Below the pieces are notes generated by a model. It was not told the origin of the DNA and did no database searches. It was given only the letters and a program-made list of their open reading frames with translations. Source: Micromonospora sp. WMMD1120 (GTDB lineage Bacteria > Actinomycetota > Actinomycetes > Mycobacteriales > Micromonosporaceae). Taken from it: DNA of 64,000 bases. The DNA is taken from assembly GCF_029626235.1 (NCBI RefSeq), contig NZ_JARUBO010000005.1, positions 2,636,501-2,700,500 of the forward strand, in the 5' to 3' direction. Positions 24,614 through 32,834 of this stretch are shown one piece after another. Within the stretch, counting starts at the first letter, position 1, and every line of letters begins with the position of its first letter. Position numbers and translations under genes: made by a program.

Positions 24614-25035
24614 ACCGTAGCCACCGGATCTGGGGTGTGGTCGGGGCCGTTGGCGTGGCCACCGCTCTCTGGACGGTCGCCGTCCCGCTGCTGGGGCACC
24701 GGCTCACCGTCACCGGCGGGCCACCCGGGCGAGAACGGCCGGAGATCGGTCTTGCTCCGGTCGTGGTTGTCGCGCTGGCCGCCGCCCTGGCTGGCTGGGT
24801 GCTGCTCGCTCTCCTGGAGCGGGTGCTGCCCCGGTCCGCGCGGTTGGTCTGGACGATCACCGCGCTCGTAGTCCTGCTGGTGTCCTTCGCGCCGCTGGCG
24901 GCCTCCGGTATGGACGTCGCGACCCGGGTCATCCTCGGTGCCCTGCACGTGGCGGTAGCGACCGTCCTAATCGCGGTCATGACCCGCACCGCCGCCCGCC
25001 CCGCCCTCGGCGCGGTCACCGACGCCGACCGATGA
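24610..25035 (+). CDS. DUF6069-like four-helix membrane protein
   Basis: A 141-aa membrane protein with four hydrophobic segments (IWGVVGAVGVATALWTVAVP, VVVVALAAALAGWVLLALL, ITALVVLLVSFAPLAA, VILGALHVAVATVLIAVM). Matches the size and pattern of DUF6069 proteins commonly paired with TetR regulators in actinobacteria. Function unknown. Translationally coupled to the TetR gene. Confidence 0.8.
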   Translation: MNRSHRIWGVVGAVGVATALWTVAVPLLGHRLTVTGGPPGRERPEIGLAPVVVVALAAALAGWVLLALLERVLPRSARLVWTITALVVLLVSFAPLAASGMDVATRVILGALHVAVATVLIAVMTRTAARPALGAVTDADR

Positions 25036-25083
25036 CCCCGCACCGCAGGATCCCGGCTCAGGGCTGGTCGGCAAGGGTGGTGA

Positions 25084-25536
25084 TCAGGCCGCCGGGCTGC
25101 CGTGGTGGTCGAGCTTGTCGCGGAGGGTGTCGGCGAAGCCTTCGGCCGTGGCGAGTTGGTCGCGTAGCGCGGTGACACGGGTGGTGGCGGCGGTGTGGAA
25201 CAGGTCGAGCCGGTCGAGCAACTCGGTCCGGTCGGCGCCCGTGGCGGTGTCGAGCGCGTCGAGAACGGTGAGCAGATCCCGCATCTCGTCGAGGGTGAAC
25301 CCGAGGGGTTTCATGCGTTTGACGACGGCGAGGCGGTCGAGGTCGGGTTCGGTGTAGAGGCGGAAGCCGCCCTCGCTGCGGGCGGAGGGGACGATGAGGC
25401 CGGCTTCCTCGTAGTGGCGGATGGTACGGATGCTCAGCCCGACCCGTTCGGCTGCCTCGCCGATCTGCATGAGCCGGCCGGTGGCCGGGCCGCTGGCGTG
25501 CTGCTCCGGCCCGGCGCCGCGGCTGGTGGCGGCCAT
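25084..25536 (-). CDS. MerR family regulator
   Basis: A 150-aa protein starting at ATG 25536, overlapping the stop of the SulP gene (ATGA). MerR winged helix: LMQIGEAAERVGLSIRTIRH, YEEAGLIVPSARSEGGFRLY, then DLDRLAVVKRMKPLGFTLDE and a coiled-coil dimer helix. No metal-binding Cys cluster is present at the C-terminus, so a small-molecule or redox signal is more likely. It probably regulates the SulP operon it closes. Confidence 0.92.
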   Translation of the reverse strand: MAATSRGAGPEQHASGPATGRLMQIGEAAERVGLSIRTIRHYEEAGLIVPSARSEGGFRLYTEPDLDRLAVVKRMKPLGFTLDEMRDLLTVLDALDTATGADRTELLDRLDLFHTAATTRVTALRDQLATAEGFADTLRDKLDHHGSPAA

Positions 25537-27035
25537 CAGTGCCCGACGCCGAGCTGGCCGGCGAGGGTGTCGTGGATGCGGGCGCTGGGCTTGTTCAGCT
25601 CGACGATCTCGACGGTCTTGCCGCAGGCGGCGTACTTGGTGGTGATGGCGTCGAGGGCGGCGACGGAGGAGGCGTCCCAGACGTGGGCGTGGGTCATGTC
25701 GATGACCACGTTCTCCGGGTCGTTGGCGTAGTCGAACTGGCCGACGAGGTCGTTGCTGGAGGCGAAGAACAGCTCCCCGTGCACAGAGTAGATCCGGGTG
25801 CTGCCGTCGGGGTCCAGGACGCTGGTGACCTCGACCAGGTGGGCGACCCGGCGGGCGAAGATCACCATGGCGGTGAGGACGCCGGCGACGACGCCGATGG
25901 CGAGGTTGTGGGTGGCCAGGGTGGTGGCCACGGTGGCGAGCATGACGATCGTCTCGCCGTACGGCATCCGCTTGAGCGTGGCCGGGGCGACGGAGTGCCA
26001 GTCGAACGTCGACACCGCCACGATTATCATCACGGCGACCAGGGCGGCCATCGGAATGACGGCGACCACGTCGCCGAGGGCGACGACCAGGACCAACAGG
26101 AACACGCCGGCCAGGAACGTCGACAGGCGGGTACGGGCACCGGACGCCTTCACGTTGATCATCGTCTGGCCGATCATCGCGCAGCCGCCCATGCCGCCGA
26201 AGAACCCGGTGACGATGTTGGCGACGCCCTGGCCCCAGGACTCGCGGGTCTTGCTGGAGGGGGTGTCGGTAATGTCGTCGACCAGCTTCGCGGTCATCAG
26301 CGACTCCATCAGCCCGACCAGCGCGATCCCCAGGGCGTAGGGGGCGATCAGGGTGAGGGTGTCCATGGTCCAGGGGATCTGCGGCAGGCCGAGGGTGGGC
26401 AGGCTCTCCGGCAGGGCGCCCTCGTCGCCGACGGTCGGCACCGCCACGCTCGCGAAGACGGTGACCACGGTCAACACCACGATCGCGACCAGCGGCGCCG
26501 GTACGGCACGGGTGAGCCGGGGCAGCCCGACCATGATCGCCAGAGCGACGGCGACGAGCGGGTAGACCAGCCACGGCACGCCGAGCAGGTGCGGGACCTG
26601 GGCGGCGAAGATCAGGATCGCCAGGGCGTTGACGAATCCCACCATGACGCTGCGCGGGATGAACCGCATCAGCTTCGCCACGCCGAGCACCGCCAGCAGC
26701 ACCTGGATCGCTCCGCCGAGGATCACCGCCGCGATCAGGTAGTCCAGCCCGTGCTCCTTCGCCAGCGGCGCCACCACCAGGGCGATGGCCCCGGTCGCGG
26801 CGGAAATCATCGCCGGCCGGCCGCCGCAGATCGCGATCGTGACCGCCATCGTGAACGAGGCGAACAGGCCCACCCGAGGGTCGACCCCGGCCAGGATCGA
26901 AAACGAGATCGCCTCCGGGATCAGCGCCAGGGCGACGACCAGACCGGCGAGGGCCTCGGTGCGGAACACCTTCGGCGACAGCCAGGACGGACGGGACAGA
27001 CGCGGCCGGGAGACCGCGGACAGCACAGAAGACAT
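25536..27035 (-). CDS. SulP family anion transporter with STAS domain
   Basis: A 499-aa protein. The N-terminal transmembrane part has EALAGLVVALALIPEAISFS and VGLFASFTMAVTIAICGGRP, and the central FFGGMGGCAMIGQTMINVKA is the sulfate transporter signature. A C-terminal STAS domain follows (VVIDMTHAHVWDASSVAALD and KTVEIVELNKPSARI). Likely sulfate or bicarbonate uptake. It is followed by the coupled MerR gene. The N-terminus is normal, so the module C cargo appears intact. Confidence 0.93.
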   Translation of the reverse strand: MSSVLSAVSRPRLSRPSWLSPKVFRTEALAGLVVALALIPEAISFSILAGVDPRVGLFASFTMAVTIAICGGRPAMISAATGAIALVVAPLAKEHGLDYLIAAVILGGAIQVLLAVLGVAKLMRFIPRSVMVGFVNALAILIFAAQVPHLLGVPWLVYPLVAVALAIMVGLPRLTRAVPAPLVAIVVLTVVTVFASVAVPTVGDEGALPESLPTLGLPQIPWTMDTLTLIAPYALGIALVGLMESLMTAKLVDDITDTPSSKTRESWGQGVANIVTGFFGGMGGCAMIGQTMINVKASGARTRLSTFLAGVFLLVLVVALGDVVAVIPMAALVAVMIIVAVSTFDWHSVAPATLKRMPYGETIVMLATVATTLATHNLAIGVVAGVLTAMVIFARRVAHLVEVTSVLDPDGSTRIYSVHGELFFASSNDLVGQFDYANDPENVVIDMTHAHVWDASSVAALDAITTKYAACGKTVEIVELNKPSARIHDTLAGQLGVGH

Positions 27036-27298
27036 ACAGCCATTTCCACTCGGGGCGTCACGCGGACGCGCACAGGTCCAGCCCCACGCCGACAGGGCGC
27101 GGCGACCACGACCAGCAACAGTCGGTCCTGCCGGCCGAAGACCTCATCACCTGGACTCGGTCTGGGCTGCCGCAGCAGCCACCCGGCCAACACCGGGACG
27201 ACCGGCACCGACCCTACCCTTCCGTCAGGGGAGAGTTGACCGAACGTGCTGATCATCACCATGCCGCGTGAACCAGACGCCGCCCGCCGCCCAGGCCT
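27036..27298. other. SulP upstream region
   Basis: About 260 bp between the SulP start and the second IS110 copy; it should hold the SulP/MerR promoter. I see no clear MerR-type palindrome with 19-bp spacing and no other gene. Confidence 0.4.
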
Positions 27299-27702
27299 CG
27301 CACATCGTGTCCGAGGTGCCGGCCGGTGACGGCGGCACGCTCGGGGCTGCCGCGCCCGCAGGGTCGGGAGTAGGGATGGCTGTGTGTGTTCCGCCGTGAT
27401 CGTGGCTGAGCCTCGAGGTGCCCACCCACCTTCCCGCCTCGCGGGCCGGTCGGTTGAACCGGCGCGGTCCTGGTGGCCGTAGACCCTGATGCCCGGGAGC
27501 GGTGGGTATGGCTGCGTGTGTTTCGTCGAGATCGCTTGGCTCACGGTAGGAGATGCCACCCACCGCTTCGTCGTCTGCGAGATTCGGTAGACCGCTGATG
27601 GAGATCCGCGACCTGCGTTCGCCTCGTGAGAAGGTGCCGGCAAGTCCGAACCCGCAGACCAGGGCCATTCGCCAAAACTGACCGATGAAGGGGAGCACGA
27701 GG
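27299..27702 (+). ncRNA. Candidate IS110 bridge RNA region, copy 2
   Basis: The left end repeats the two-segment organisation of copy 1 at 27366-27407 and 27495-27541 (GGGAG..ATGGCTG and GATCG..TGGCT). Conservation of a 400-nt non-coding end in both copies argues for function. Transcript ends are unknown. Confidence 0.5.
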
Positions 27703-28893
27703 GTGGCGAAGTTGTGGATCGGCGTGGACATCGGCAAGACCCACCACCATGTCGCCGCCGTCGCCAGTGACGGTCGGTTGGTCTACTCCCGCCGGGTCGC
27801 CAACGACGAGACCGCCCTGTTGACGGTCATGGCTGAGGTGTCGACACACGGGCGGCCGGTCTGCTGGGCGGTCGACATCACCACCGGCCTGTCCGCGCTG
27901 CTGCTGACCCTGCTGTGGCGGCGCCAGGTGCAGGTCCGCTACGTCTCCGGGACCGTCGCATTCCACATGGCCGCCGCGTTCGCCGGTGAGAACAAGACCG
28001 ATGCCCGCGACGCGGTGGTCATCGCCCAGACCATCCGCATGCGCCCCGACATCCCGATCCTGGAACCCTCCGACCGGCTACTCGCCGAACTCACCGTGCT
28101 CACCGGCTACCGCGCCGACCTCGTCGGCCAGCGCGTCGCGACCCTGTTCCGCTTGCGGGAACTCCTCACCGGCATCAGTCCCGCCCTGGAGCGGGCTGTG
28201 GACCTGAACCGGAAGGCCCCGATGATGGTCCTCGCGTGCTGGCAGACGCCGGCGGCGATCCGGCATGCCGGCGTCGACCGGATCACTGCGCTGCTCCGGC
28301 GCGGGCACGTCAAGAACGCCGTCCAGGTCGCTGAGGCGATGGTCGCCGCCGCCCGGCAGCAGACTGTCACCCTGCCTGGCCAGCGTGCTGCTGCCGTGGT
28401 GGTCGGGCAGATGGCCACCGAAATCCTCGCCCTTGAGCAACGCATCGCCGCCGTGGACGACCTCATCGCCGAACAGCTCGACCAACACCCCCTCGCACCG
28501 ATCATCGGGAGCCTGCCCGGCATGGGACCCTTGCTCACCGCCGAACTGCTCGTCCACACCGCCGGCATGACCGAGTACGACAGCCCGGCGAAGTTGGCCG
28601 CGCACGCAGGTTTGGCGCCTGTCTCCCGCGACTCCGGAACGGTTTCGGGGAATCACCGCCAGCCTCGTCGCTTTCATCGGCGGCTGCGGCACATTCTGTG
28701 GATGGCCGCATTCACCGCCGCCCGAGAATGCCCTGCCTCCCGCGCCTACTACGAGAAGAAACGCGCCGAAGGAAAGAACCACCGCCAAGCCATACTCGCC
28801 CTCGCCCGACGACGCGTCGACGTCCTCTGGGCACTCATCCGCGACCGCAAAACCTTCAGTCGACCAGCATTAACCGTCCGCGCCGCAGCCTGA
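27703..28893 (+). CDS. IS110-family transposase (copy 2, intact)
   Basis: A 396-aa protein starting at GTG 27703 (MAKLWIGVDIGKTHHHVAAV). RuvC-like N-terminal domain with D9, D58 (AVDITTG), D100 and D103 (KTDARDA). The C-terminal Transposase_20 domain has PIIGSLPGMGPLLTAELL and the presumed nucleophile Ser in VSRDSG (308-312). D58 replaces the Glu more often seen at the second position. The copy looks active and could act in trans on copy 1. Confidence 0.95.
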   Translation: MAKLWIGVDIGKTHHHVAAVASDGRLVYSRRVANDETALLTVMAEVSTHGRPVCWAVDITTGLSALLLTLLWRRQVQVRYVSGTVAFHMAAAFAGENKTDARDAVVIAQTIRMRPDIPILEPSDRLLAELTVLTGYRADLVGQRVATLFRLRELLTGISPALERAVDLNRKAPMMVLACWQTPAAIRHAGVDRITALLRRGHVKNAVQVAEAMVAAARQQTVTLPGQRAAAVVVGQMATEILALEQRIAAVDDLIAEQLDQHPLAPIIGSLPGMGPLLTAELLVHTAGMTEYDSPAKLAAHAGLAPVSRDSGTVSGNHRQPRRFHRRLRHILWMAAFTAARECPASRAYYEKKRAEGKNHRQAILALARRRVDVLWALIRDRKTFSRPALTVRAAA

Positions 28894-28907
28894 ACCAGAC
28901 CGCCTCC

Positions 28908-28932
28908 GCCGACGCGGCCCCATCGCGTCGGC
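28908..28932 (+). repeat. IS110 right-end hairpin, copy 2
   Basis: GCCGACGCG (28908-28916) pairs with CGCGTCGGC (28924-28932), covarying with copy 1. Confidence 0.65.
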
Positions 28933-28978
28933 CGCTCCACCCTGCCCGCCAAGATCAACGGGAGTCACATGGAGACTC

Positions 28979-29074
28979 GAGCTGTGGTCCTGGGCTGGGA
29001 GAACACGGGTCCGGGTGACGCGGGTGAACGTGGGCCACTCCCTGCCACCCCAGGTGAACCCCAAGGTCGCTAGA
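28979..29074 (+). repeat. Module right-end block R3 / tRNA leader
   Basis: Matches 16201-16291, including GGGCCACTCCCTGCCACCCC. It directly precedes the intact tRNA and probably contains its promoter. Confidence 0.7.
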
Positions 29075-29086
29075 CTGTGCCCTCGC

Positions 29087-29159
29087 GCCCCCGTAGCTCA
29101 GGGGATAGAGCATCGGTTTCCTAAACCGTGTGTCGCAGGTTCGAATCCTGCCGGGGGCA
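29087..29159 (+). tRNA. tRNA-Arg (anticodon CCT)
   Basis: Acceptor stem GCCCCCG pairs with CGGGGGC (29152-29158), followed by A and an encoded CCA (29160-29162). D-arm GCTC/GAGC, anticodon loop TTCCTAA with CCT, T-arm GCAGG-TTCGAAT-CCTGC. Complete, and the integration target of the modules to its left, whose crossovers fall in the anticodon loop. Confidence 0.97.
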
Positions 29160-29162
29160 CCA

Positions 29163-29509
29163 AGACAAGGCCCTGAACAGCAAGAAGCTGGCCAGGTTGC
29201 TGATATCTATCTATGCAGTTTTGAATCGCCCCCCGAAAACCCCCCGGTAACGCTGGTGGGCGATCGGGTTCTAGCGGGTCCGTGGTGGGCATGCGTCGAC
29301 GTACGGGTCCAGGTGCACAAGCAGGTACGGCCGGAGCCTGCAGTGGTCGACGTTCCAGGAGGGGCGACGACCTTTGTCGAGCACCTTCCCATGCCGCATG
29401 ACGGACCGCCCTGTCGACTACAGTCCGTCACCGCTGGGCTGGTCGGGCTCGCGCCCGGCCAGCGGCAGATCCGGATCCTCCGGGCAGCTACGAACAGGCT
29501 CCTGGGATC
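29163..29509. other. Non-coding stretch right of the tRNA
   Basis: About 350 bp without a supported gene. It includes an AT-richer patch around 29200-29225 and CCCCCCGAAAACCCCCCGG (29230-29248). One copy of the 13-mer CGGCAGATCCGGA is at 29463-29475. Confidence 0.5.
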
Positions 29510-30157
29510 ATGAGAGGCGTGGCCGGATTCAGTTACAAGACGTCGTGGCTGGCTGTCCGAAATCGGAGCCCAGACGAGGTAGCCGATGCCCTTGGTCTAC
29601 GCGACCGGGAAGTCCTCGACTGGGCCACTGGCACCGACCGGGCCTACCAGGACGGCGTGTACGTGGTTGCGCCGGTGCCAGGCTGGACCTTCGCCCACGG
29701 CCGGCGGCATATGCCGCCGGGTTTCGATGCGACCGAGTCGCCCTTTCCCGATTGGCTCAGGGCGCTGAGTCAGCAGCTGGGTGAAGTGCAGTTCTTCGCC
29801 AACGAACGGGTCCCGGATTATCATGCCTGGGCTCGAGCCTTTGATGGTGAGCTGCTGCGCGCCTACTGCTTCAACGGCGAGCGAGGCGAGGTGCCTCTGT
29901 TCGTCGGTGCCCCCACAGCCGACGAAATCACGCTGGGCGTCGGTCTCCGCGGTATGGAGGCCGGGTGCGAACACTGGTCCGACGATGAGTGGACAGCCTG
30001 GTACAACACGACGCCGTCGGAATCCGATGTGATGGCGATGGCCGGTCGCTGGAGCGTCGACCCGAGCGCGATTGACGACGCCACCGTGACTGCAACCGGC
30101 ATCTACGGGCTAGCGCTATCAGTCTTCGACACGTCCCGCAATGACAATCCGGCTTGA
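29510..30157 (+). CDS. Unknown protein (215 aa)
   Basis: Not recognised. A soluble acidic protein with GWTFAHGRRHMPPGFDATES, HAWARAFDGELLRAYCFNGE and EDW-like Trp patterns (HWSDDEWTAWYNTTPSESDV) resembling actinobacterial immunity/regulatory proteins of unknown role. No signal peptide. Start ATG 29510 has only a weak upstream CTGGGA. Standalone gene. Confidence 0.6.
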   Translation: MRGVAGFSYKTSWLAVRNRSPDEVADALGLRDREVLDWATGTDRAYQDGVYVVAPVPGWTFAHGRRHMPPGFDATESPFPDWLRALSQQLGEVQFFANERVPDYHAWARAFDGELLRAYCFNGERGEVPLFVGAPTADEITLGVGLRGMEAGCEHWSDDEWTAWYNTTPSESDVMAMAGRWSVDPSAIDDATVTATGIYGLALSVFDTSRNDNPA

Positions 30158-30268
30158 AGACCTCCGGTCCCTTTGCGCCCGCTCGTCGGCACGTACGCGC
30201 GTCGCCACTCGCCACGCGGCTGCGATCATGATGCACGGCCTGCGGCTACTTGACTGCGCGTCCTCGCG

Positions 30269-30643
30269 TTACTGAACCAAGCGCCGAACCTCGATCCGGG
30301 CGCCGGGTACTTCGTCGCTCCGAACGGTGCGCTTGGTCGCGTCGAGATGATCGACGCGGTGGTCTGCCGCTTGGGCTGGCCCGGCCCATTCTCGGCGCCC
30401 GAAGACGCCCTCCATCGCATCTAGCGTCGGCTTGACCAGGTTGTCGAGGTCCCACACCTCGTTTGCGTTGCGCGCTTTAGGCGTACGAAACTCGACGAGA
30501 ACCGAGAAGCGTTCCGCCCACGGACCCAGGCCAGTCCTGGTGAATGCCTCGCGGACCGCGGCCTTCCACGCAGGCTCGGCTGCCGACGAGTAGCTCGCCG
30601 GTCGGCCCACCACGTCCACGATGACGAGCGTCTCGAACCTCAT
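30269..30643 (-). CDS. RusA-like resolvase fold protein
   Basis: 124 aa using ATG 30643. The core EVWDLDNLVKPTLDAMEGVF followed by VDHLDATKR follows the RusA pattern D-x-D-N-x-x-K...D...G....D-x-x-V-x-x-L-x-x-x-K. RusA enzymes are phage-type Holliday junction resolvases. Here the expected DD pair of the second motif is partly altered (AADHRVDHL), so activity is uncertain. An isolated gene in accessory DNA. Confidence 0.55.
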   Translation of the reverse strand: MRFETLVIVDVVGRPASYSSAAEPAWKAAVREAFTRTGLGPWAERFSVLVEFRTPKARNANEVWDLDNLVKPTLDAMEGVFGRREWAGPAQAADHRVDHLDATKRTVRSDEVPGARIEVRRLVQ

Positions 30644-30768
30644 GAGAGACCATGATGGCCACCGCTGCCCCTGCAACGAAAGGCTCCCGCCCTCGTCACG
30701 GCAGATCCGGATACCTGCAAGTGCGATGCTTCAAGACGGACGGCGGTGGATTGCTACGTGTGGGTGAC

Positions 30769-31209
30769 TCATGCTGGCGGAGCGTCAGGCAGCGCGAACC
30801 AGCGGCCTTCAACCACCTCGCGTAGGTAACCCTCTCGAACAAGTTGGGTGCAGGCCATGACGATGTCCTCATTGCTGTAGCCGTCGTCGGCGGCTTCGTT
30901 GAGGAACCAGCGAATTCGCCAGGCATCGAATGCTTCAACCTCGCGCCCGAGCAGCGGATCGGTGACCAGATCGACGTCGACCTCCCTGCCGTCAGGACTG
31001 ATCATCCTGCACCCCGCGCCGTGGACGGTGTACTCGATGCCGCTACGGGTGAGGCCCTCCCGGGGCAACTCCCGGCGCGACCGGACCGCTGCCAGAAAAT
31101 CCGCGATGTCTGCGACGGGGGACAAGTCGGCGAGTAGCAGACCACGTATCTCGTGCAGGGCAGCGGCGAAGCGCATAACAGCGTCGACCGACGAAGCATC
31201 CCGGGCCAT
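30769..31209 (-). CDS. Unknown protein, DUF6896-like (146 aa)
   Basis: A small soluble protein. SGIEYTVHGAGCRMISPDG then REVDVDLVTD resembles the G-x-x-Y-x-x-H-G-x-G-C ... VD-x-D core of DUF6896 proteins, and AFDAWRIRWFLNEAADDGYS forms a helical C-terminus. That DUF assignment is tentative. No functional context is visible. Confidence 0.5.
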   Translation of the reverse strand: MARDASSVDAVMRFAAALHEIRGLLLADLSPVADIADFLAAVRSRRELPREGLTRSGIEYTVHGAGCRMISPDGREVDVDLVTDPLLGREVEAFDAWRIRWFLNEAADDGYSNEDIVMACTQLVREGYLREVVEGRWFALPDAPPA

Positions 31210-31271
31210 ACGCCCCAGTATGAGTGTCCTGCCACAGGTGTGATCACTGCCGCGGCAGGGTCACCGGACAT

Positions 31272-31293
31272 CCGCTCATCGGCAGATTCGGAC
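31272..31293 (+). repeat. Direct repeat copy 1 (GCTCATCGGCAGATYCGG core)
   Basis: 22 bp shared with 33075-33096 with one mismatch. It bounds the 1.8-kb stretch with small phage-like genes and the HNH remnant. It contains the 13-mer CGGCAGATYCGGA. Confidence 0.6.
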
Positions 31294-31439
31294 ACTGCCG
31301 CCCCCGCTTGCGGTGCCTTTGCGTACTCGACGAATGCTCGCGGCCTGCCCTCACGGACGTACCGACGTCATCGGCTGCTGTGTACTTCAAGGCGTACGCG
31401 GCTCTGCAGTTCAAGACGTACGCCGACATCTGGAGGGCG

Positions 31440-31660
31440 CCGACTACGACGAGGCGCGGCAGGCGTGCCAGTCCTACCGGGTCGTCCCGACCGAGCCGTA
31501 CAACGCCGCCTGGCACGCACTGAGGCAGATCCTCACGCGACGCCAGGTACGACTCCGCCGACGTCGGGTTCGACATGTCCGACACACCCAGCGACGTCAA
31601 GGGGGTCGACGTCTCACCGGACAAGAAGCCCGCAACACGAAAAGGCCCGCCCTGCCAGGC
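31440..31660 (+). pseudogene. Possible decayed coding fragment
   Basis: Translation gives a protein-like run DYDEARQACQSYRVVPTEPY, then, after a one-base frame change near 31548, DSADVGFDMSDTPSDVKGVD. Such composition is unlike shadow frames and suggests a broken gene, possibly phage-derived. No family recognised. Confidence 0.25.
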
Positions 31661-31667
31661 GGGCCTT
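31642..31667 (-). terminator. Terminator of the 63-aa gene
   Basis: AAGGCCCGCC-CTGCCA-GGCGGGCCTT, a perfect 10-bp stem ending in TT on the minus strand just after the stop at 31683. Confidence 0.8.
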
Positions 31668-31682
31668 AGTGGTACCGGTCAC

Positions 31683-31874
31683 CTAGCTGAGCACCTGCGC
31701 GTTATGCCACTTCCCCGGCGCATACACGGCGACCACAAAACCGTTGGTCCGCGCGCCCCGATACACGTACAGGTGGCCGTCGCCGACATGCACGTCGGAT
31801 GCGCCCTCGTGGAAGTCCCGGCCCGCCCCATGCGGCACCGCGACCTGCACGCCCTTCTTAGCTTCATCACTCAT
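31683..31874 (-). CDS. Small unknown protein (63 aa)
   Basis: Start ATG 31874 (MSDEAKKGVQVAVPHGAG). A beta-rich protein (VGDGHLYVYRGARTNGFVVA, VYAPGKWHNAQVLS), no signal or membrane segment. Bounded by two strong terminators, so it is an independent unit. The composition fits a small phage or mobile-element protein. Confidence 0.6.
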   Translation of the reverse strand: MSDEAKKGVQVAVPHGAGRDFHEGASDVHVGDGHLYVYRGARTNGFVVAVYAPGKWHNAQVLS

Positions 31875-31913
31875 GACCGGCACCGTAGCCGCGCCGTACG
31901 ACAGTTGTGAGGC

Positions 31914-31951
31914 GACAGAGGCCCGGTCCGGTCGCGGACCGGGCCTCTGTC
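31914..31951 (-). terminator. Terminator of the 116-aa gene, 17-bp stem
   Basis: GACAGAGGCCCGGTCCG pairs perfectly with CGGACCGGGCCTCTGTC around a GTCG loop, 6 bp downstream of the stop at 31958. Confidence 0.85.
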
Positions 31952-31957
31952 GGGGTG

Positions 31958-32308
31958 TCAGCCCTCGTCGGTGGCTTCGTCGCTCCGCCGCCGCGCCCAT
32001 TCGTCAAGCTCCGCGCGAGAGGACATGCGCGGCAGAGTCTTCTCCGGCCAAGAGCCGTCCTCTGCCTTCTCCCACGGGAGAGTCGAGCCTCCGACCGGGC
32101 TGACTCCGGGCGTGTCCCGAAGGGCGACCATCGCCGCCAGCACCGCCACGTTGCCGACCTGCTCCTCAAGGTCGAGCCCCACGGCGCCGACCGGCTCCAT
32201 CTCACCCGTAGTCGAGTCCCGGGCCATGTCGAGCTGCCCAGCCCGGAACTCGATCGGGTCGTCGACGGCTACCTCCATGCTGAGGATGAATCGAATGTGT
32301 TCCGCCAT
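31958..32308 (-). CDS. Unknown protein (116 aa)
   Basis: Not recognised. Acidic, with a beta-rich N-terminal half (MAEHIRFILSMEVAVDDPIE, VGLDLEEQVGNVAVLAAMVA) and a charged C-terminal helix (SSRAELDEWARRRSDEATDE). Same orientation as the 63-aa gene but separated by a terminator. The flanking signals are phage-like. Confidence 0.6.
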   Translation of the reverse strand: MAEHIRFILSMEVAVDDPIEFRAGQLDMARDSTTGEMEPVGAVGLDLEEQVGNVAVLAAMVALRDTPGVSPVGGSTLPWEKAEDGSWPEKTLPRMSSRAELDEWARRRSDEATDEG

Positions 32309-32600
32309 GGGGTCATCGTTTCATCGCTTCGGGCGCAGCCGCAGCTACCCCGTACGGCAGCGAGGTGAATCGGTCGGCGCGCTCAACGACGGGGCGCATC
32401 GACCCACCTGCCACCGTCACTCCCAGTTGATCCACCGACTGACGGTATCCACAATCCGCACGACGATCCCGATCAGCGTCAACGCCTGATCACCAGTCAG
32501 ACGCCGACGCTCCCTTGGTCGCCCAGATCCTTGCTTCGATCTTCTTGCCCTTCCCATGCCGAACTCCTTCAATTGTGGACGCCCCCTCGGGCGCCGCTGA

Positions 32601-32834
32601 ATGAGAGATCGGCACTTCGTGCGGGTGAACCCTGGAAGTAGAGGATGCGAAGTACGTGAAGTCGATCACATCCGCAAGGGGTGGAAGTCGGCACTGAGCC
32701 AAGCACGGCGCAACGCGGCGATCCGCGACAGGCACCGAGCATCCATCGCCAGAGGTCGACCACCATGGGCGCTCTGCGGTGACGACATCGACTACCAGTT
32801 CCCGTACATGGATCCGGGCTCGTTCATGGGTTAA
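32601..32834 (+). pseudogene. HNH endonuclease remnant
   Basis: The 77-aa frame ends in RPPWALCGDDIDYQFPYMDP and then GSFMG, matching the first zinc-knuckle region of phage HNH nucleases (C-x-x-CG-x-x-ID-x-x-x-PY-x-x-P-x-SF), but stops exactly where the catalytic VDH and following histidines should be. The first Cys is also changed (WALCG). Residues before the motif (SALSQARRNAAIRDRHRASI) are basic as in the family. A truncated gene. Confidence 0.6.

Larger units (their letters stand above)
27299..28978 (+). mobile_element. IS110-family element, copy 2
   Basis: The second copy, about 1680 bp, with the same organisation as copy 1 and an undamaged transposase start. It lies between the SulP promoter region and the tRNA leader block, with right flank CGAGCTGTGG. 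Confidence 0.85.

Noticed and set aside
25084..26574. A long minus-strand frame continuing the MerR gene upstream
   Set aside because: Upstream of ATG 25536 it is a shadow of SulP with Arg/Pro-rich translation; the MerR start is at 25536.
25539..27239. 566-aa plus-strand frame opposite SulP
   Set aside because: Asp/Gly/His-rich antisense shadow of the SulP gene; no motifs.
29098..29292. Frame ending in PPAGFEPATHGLGNRCSIP
   Set aside because: It is the antisense translation of the tRNA gene, a well-known spurious call.
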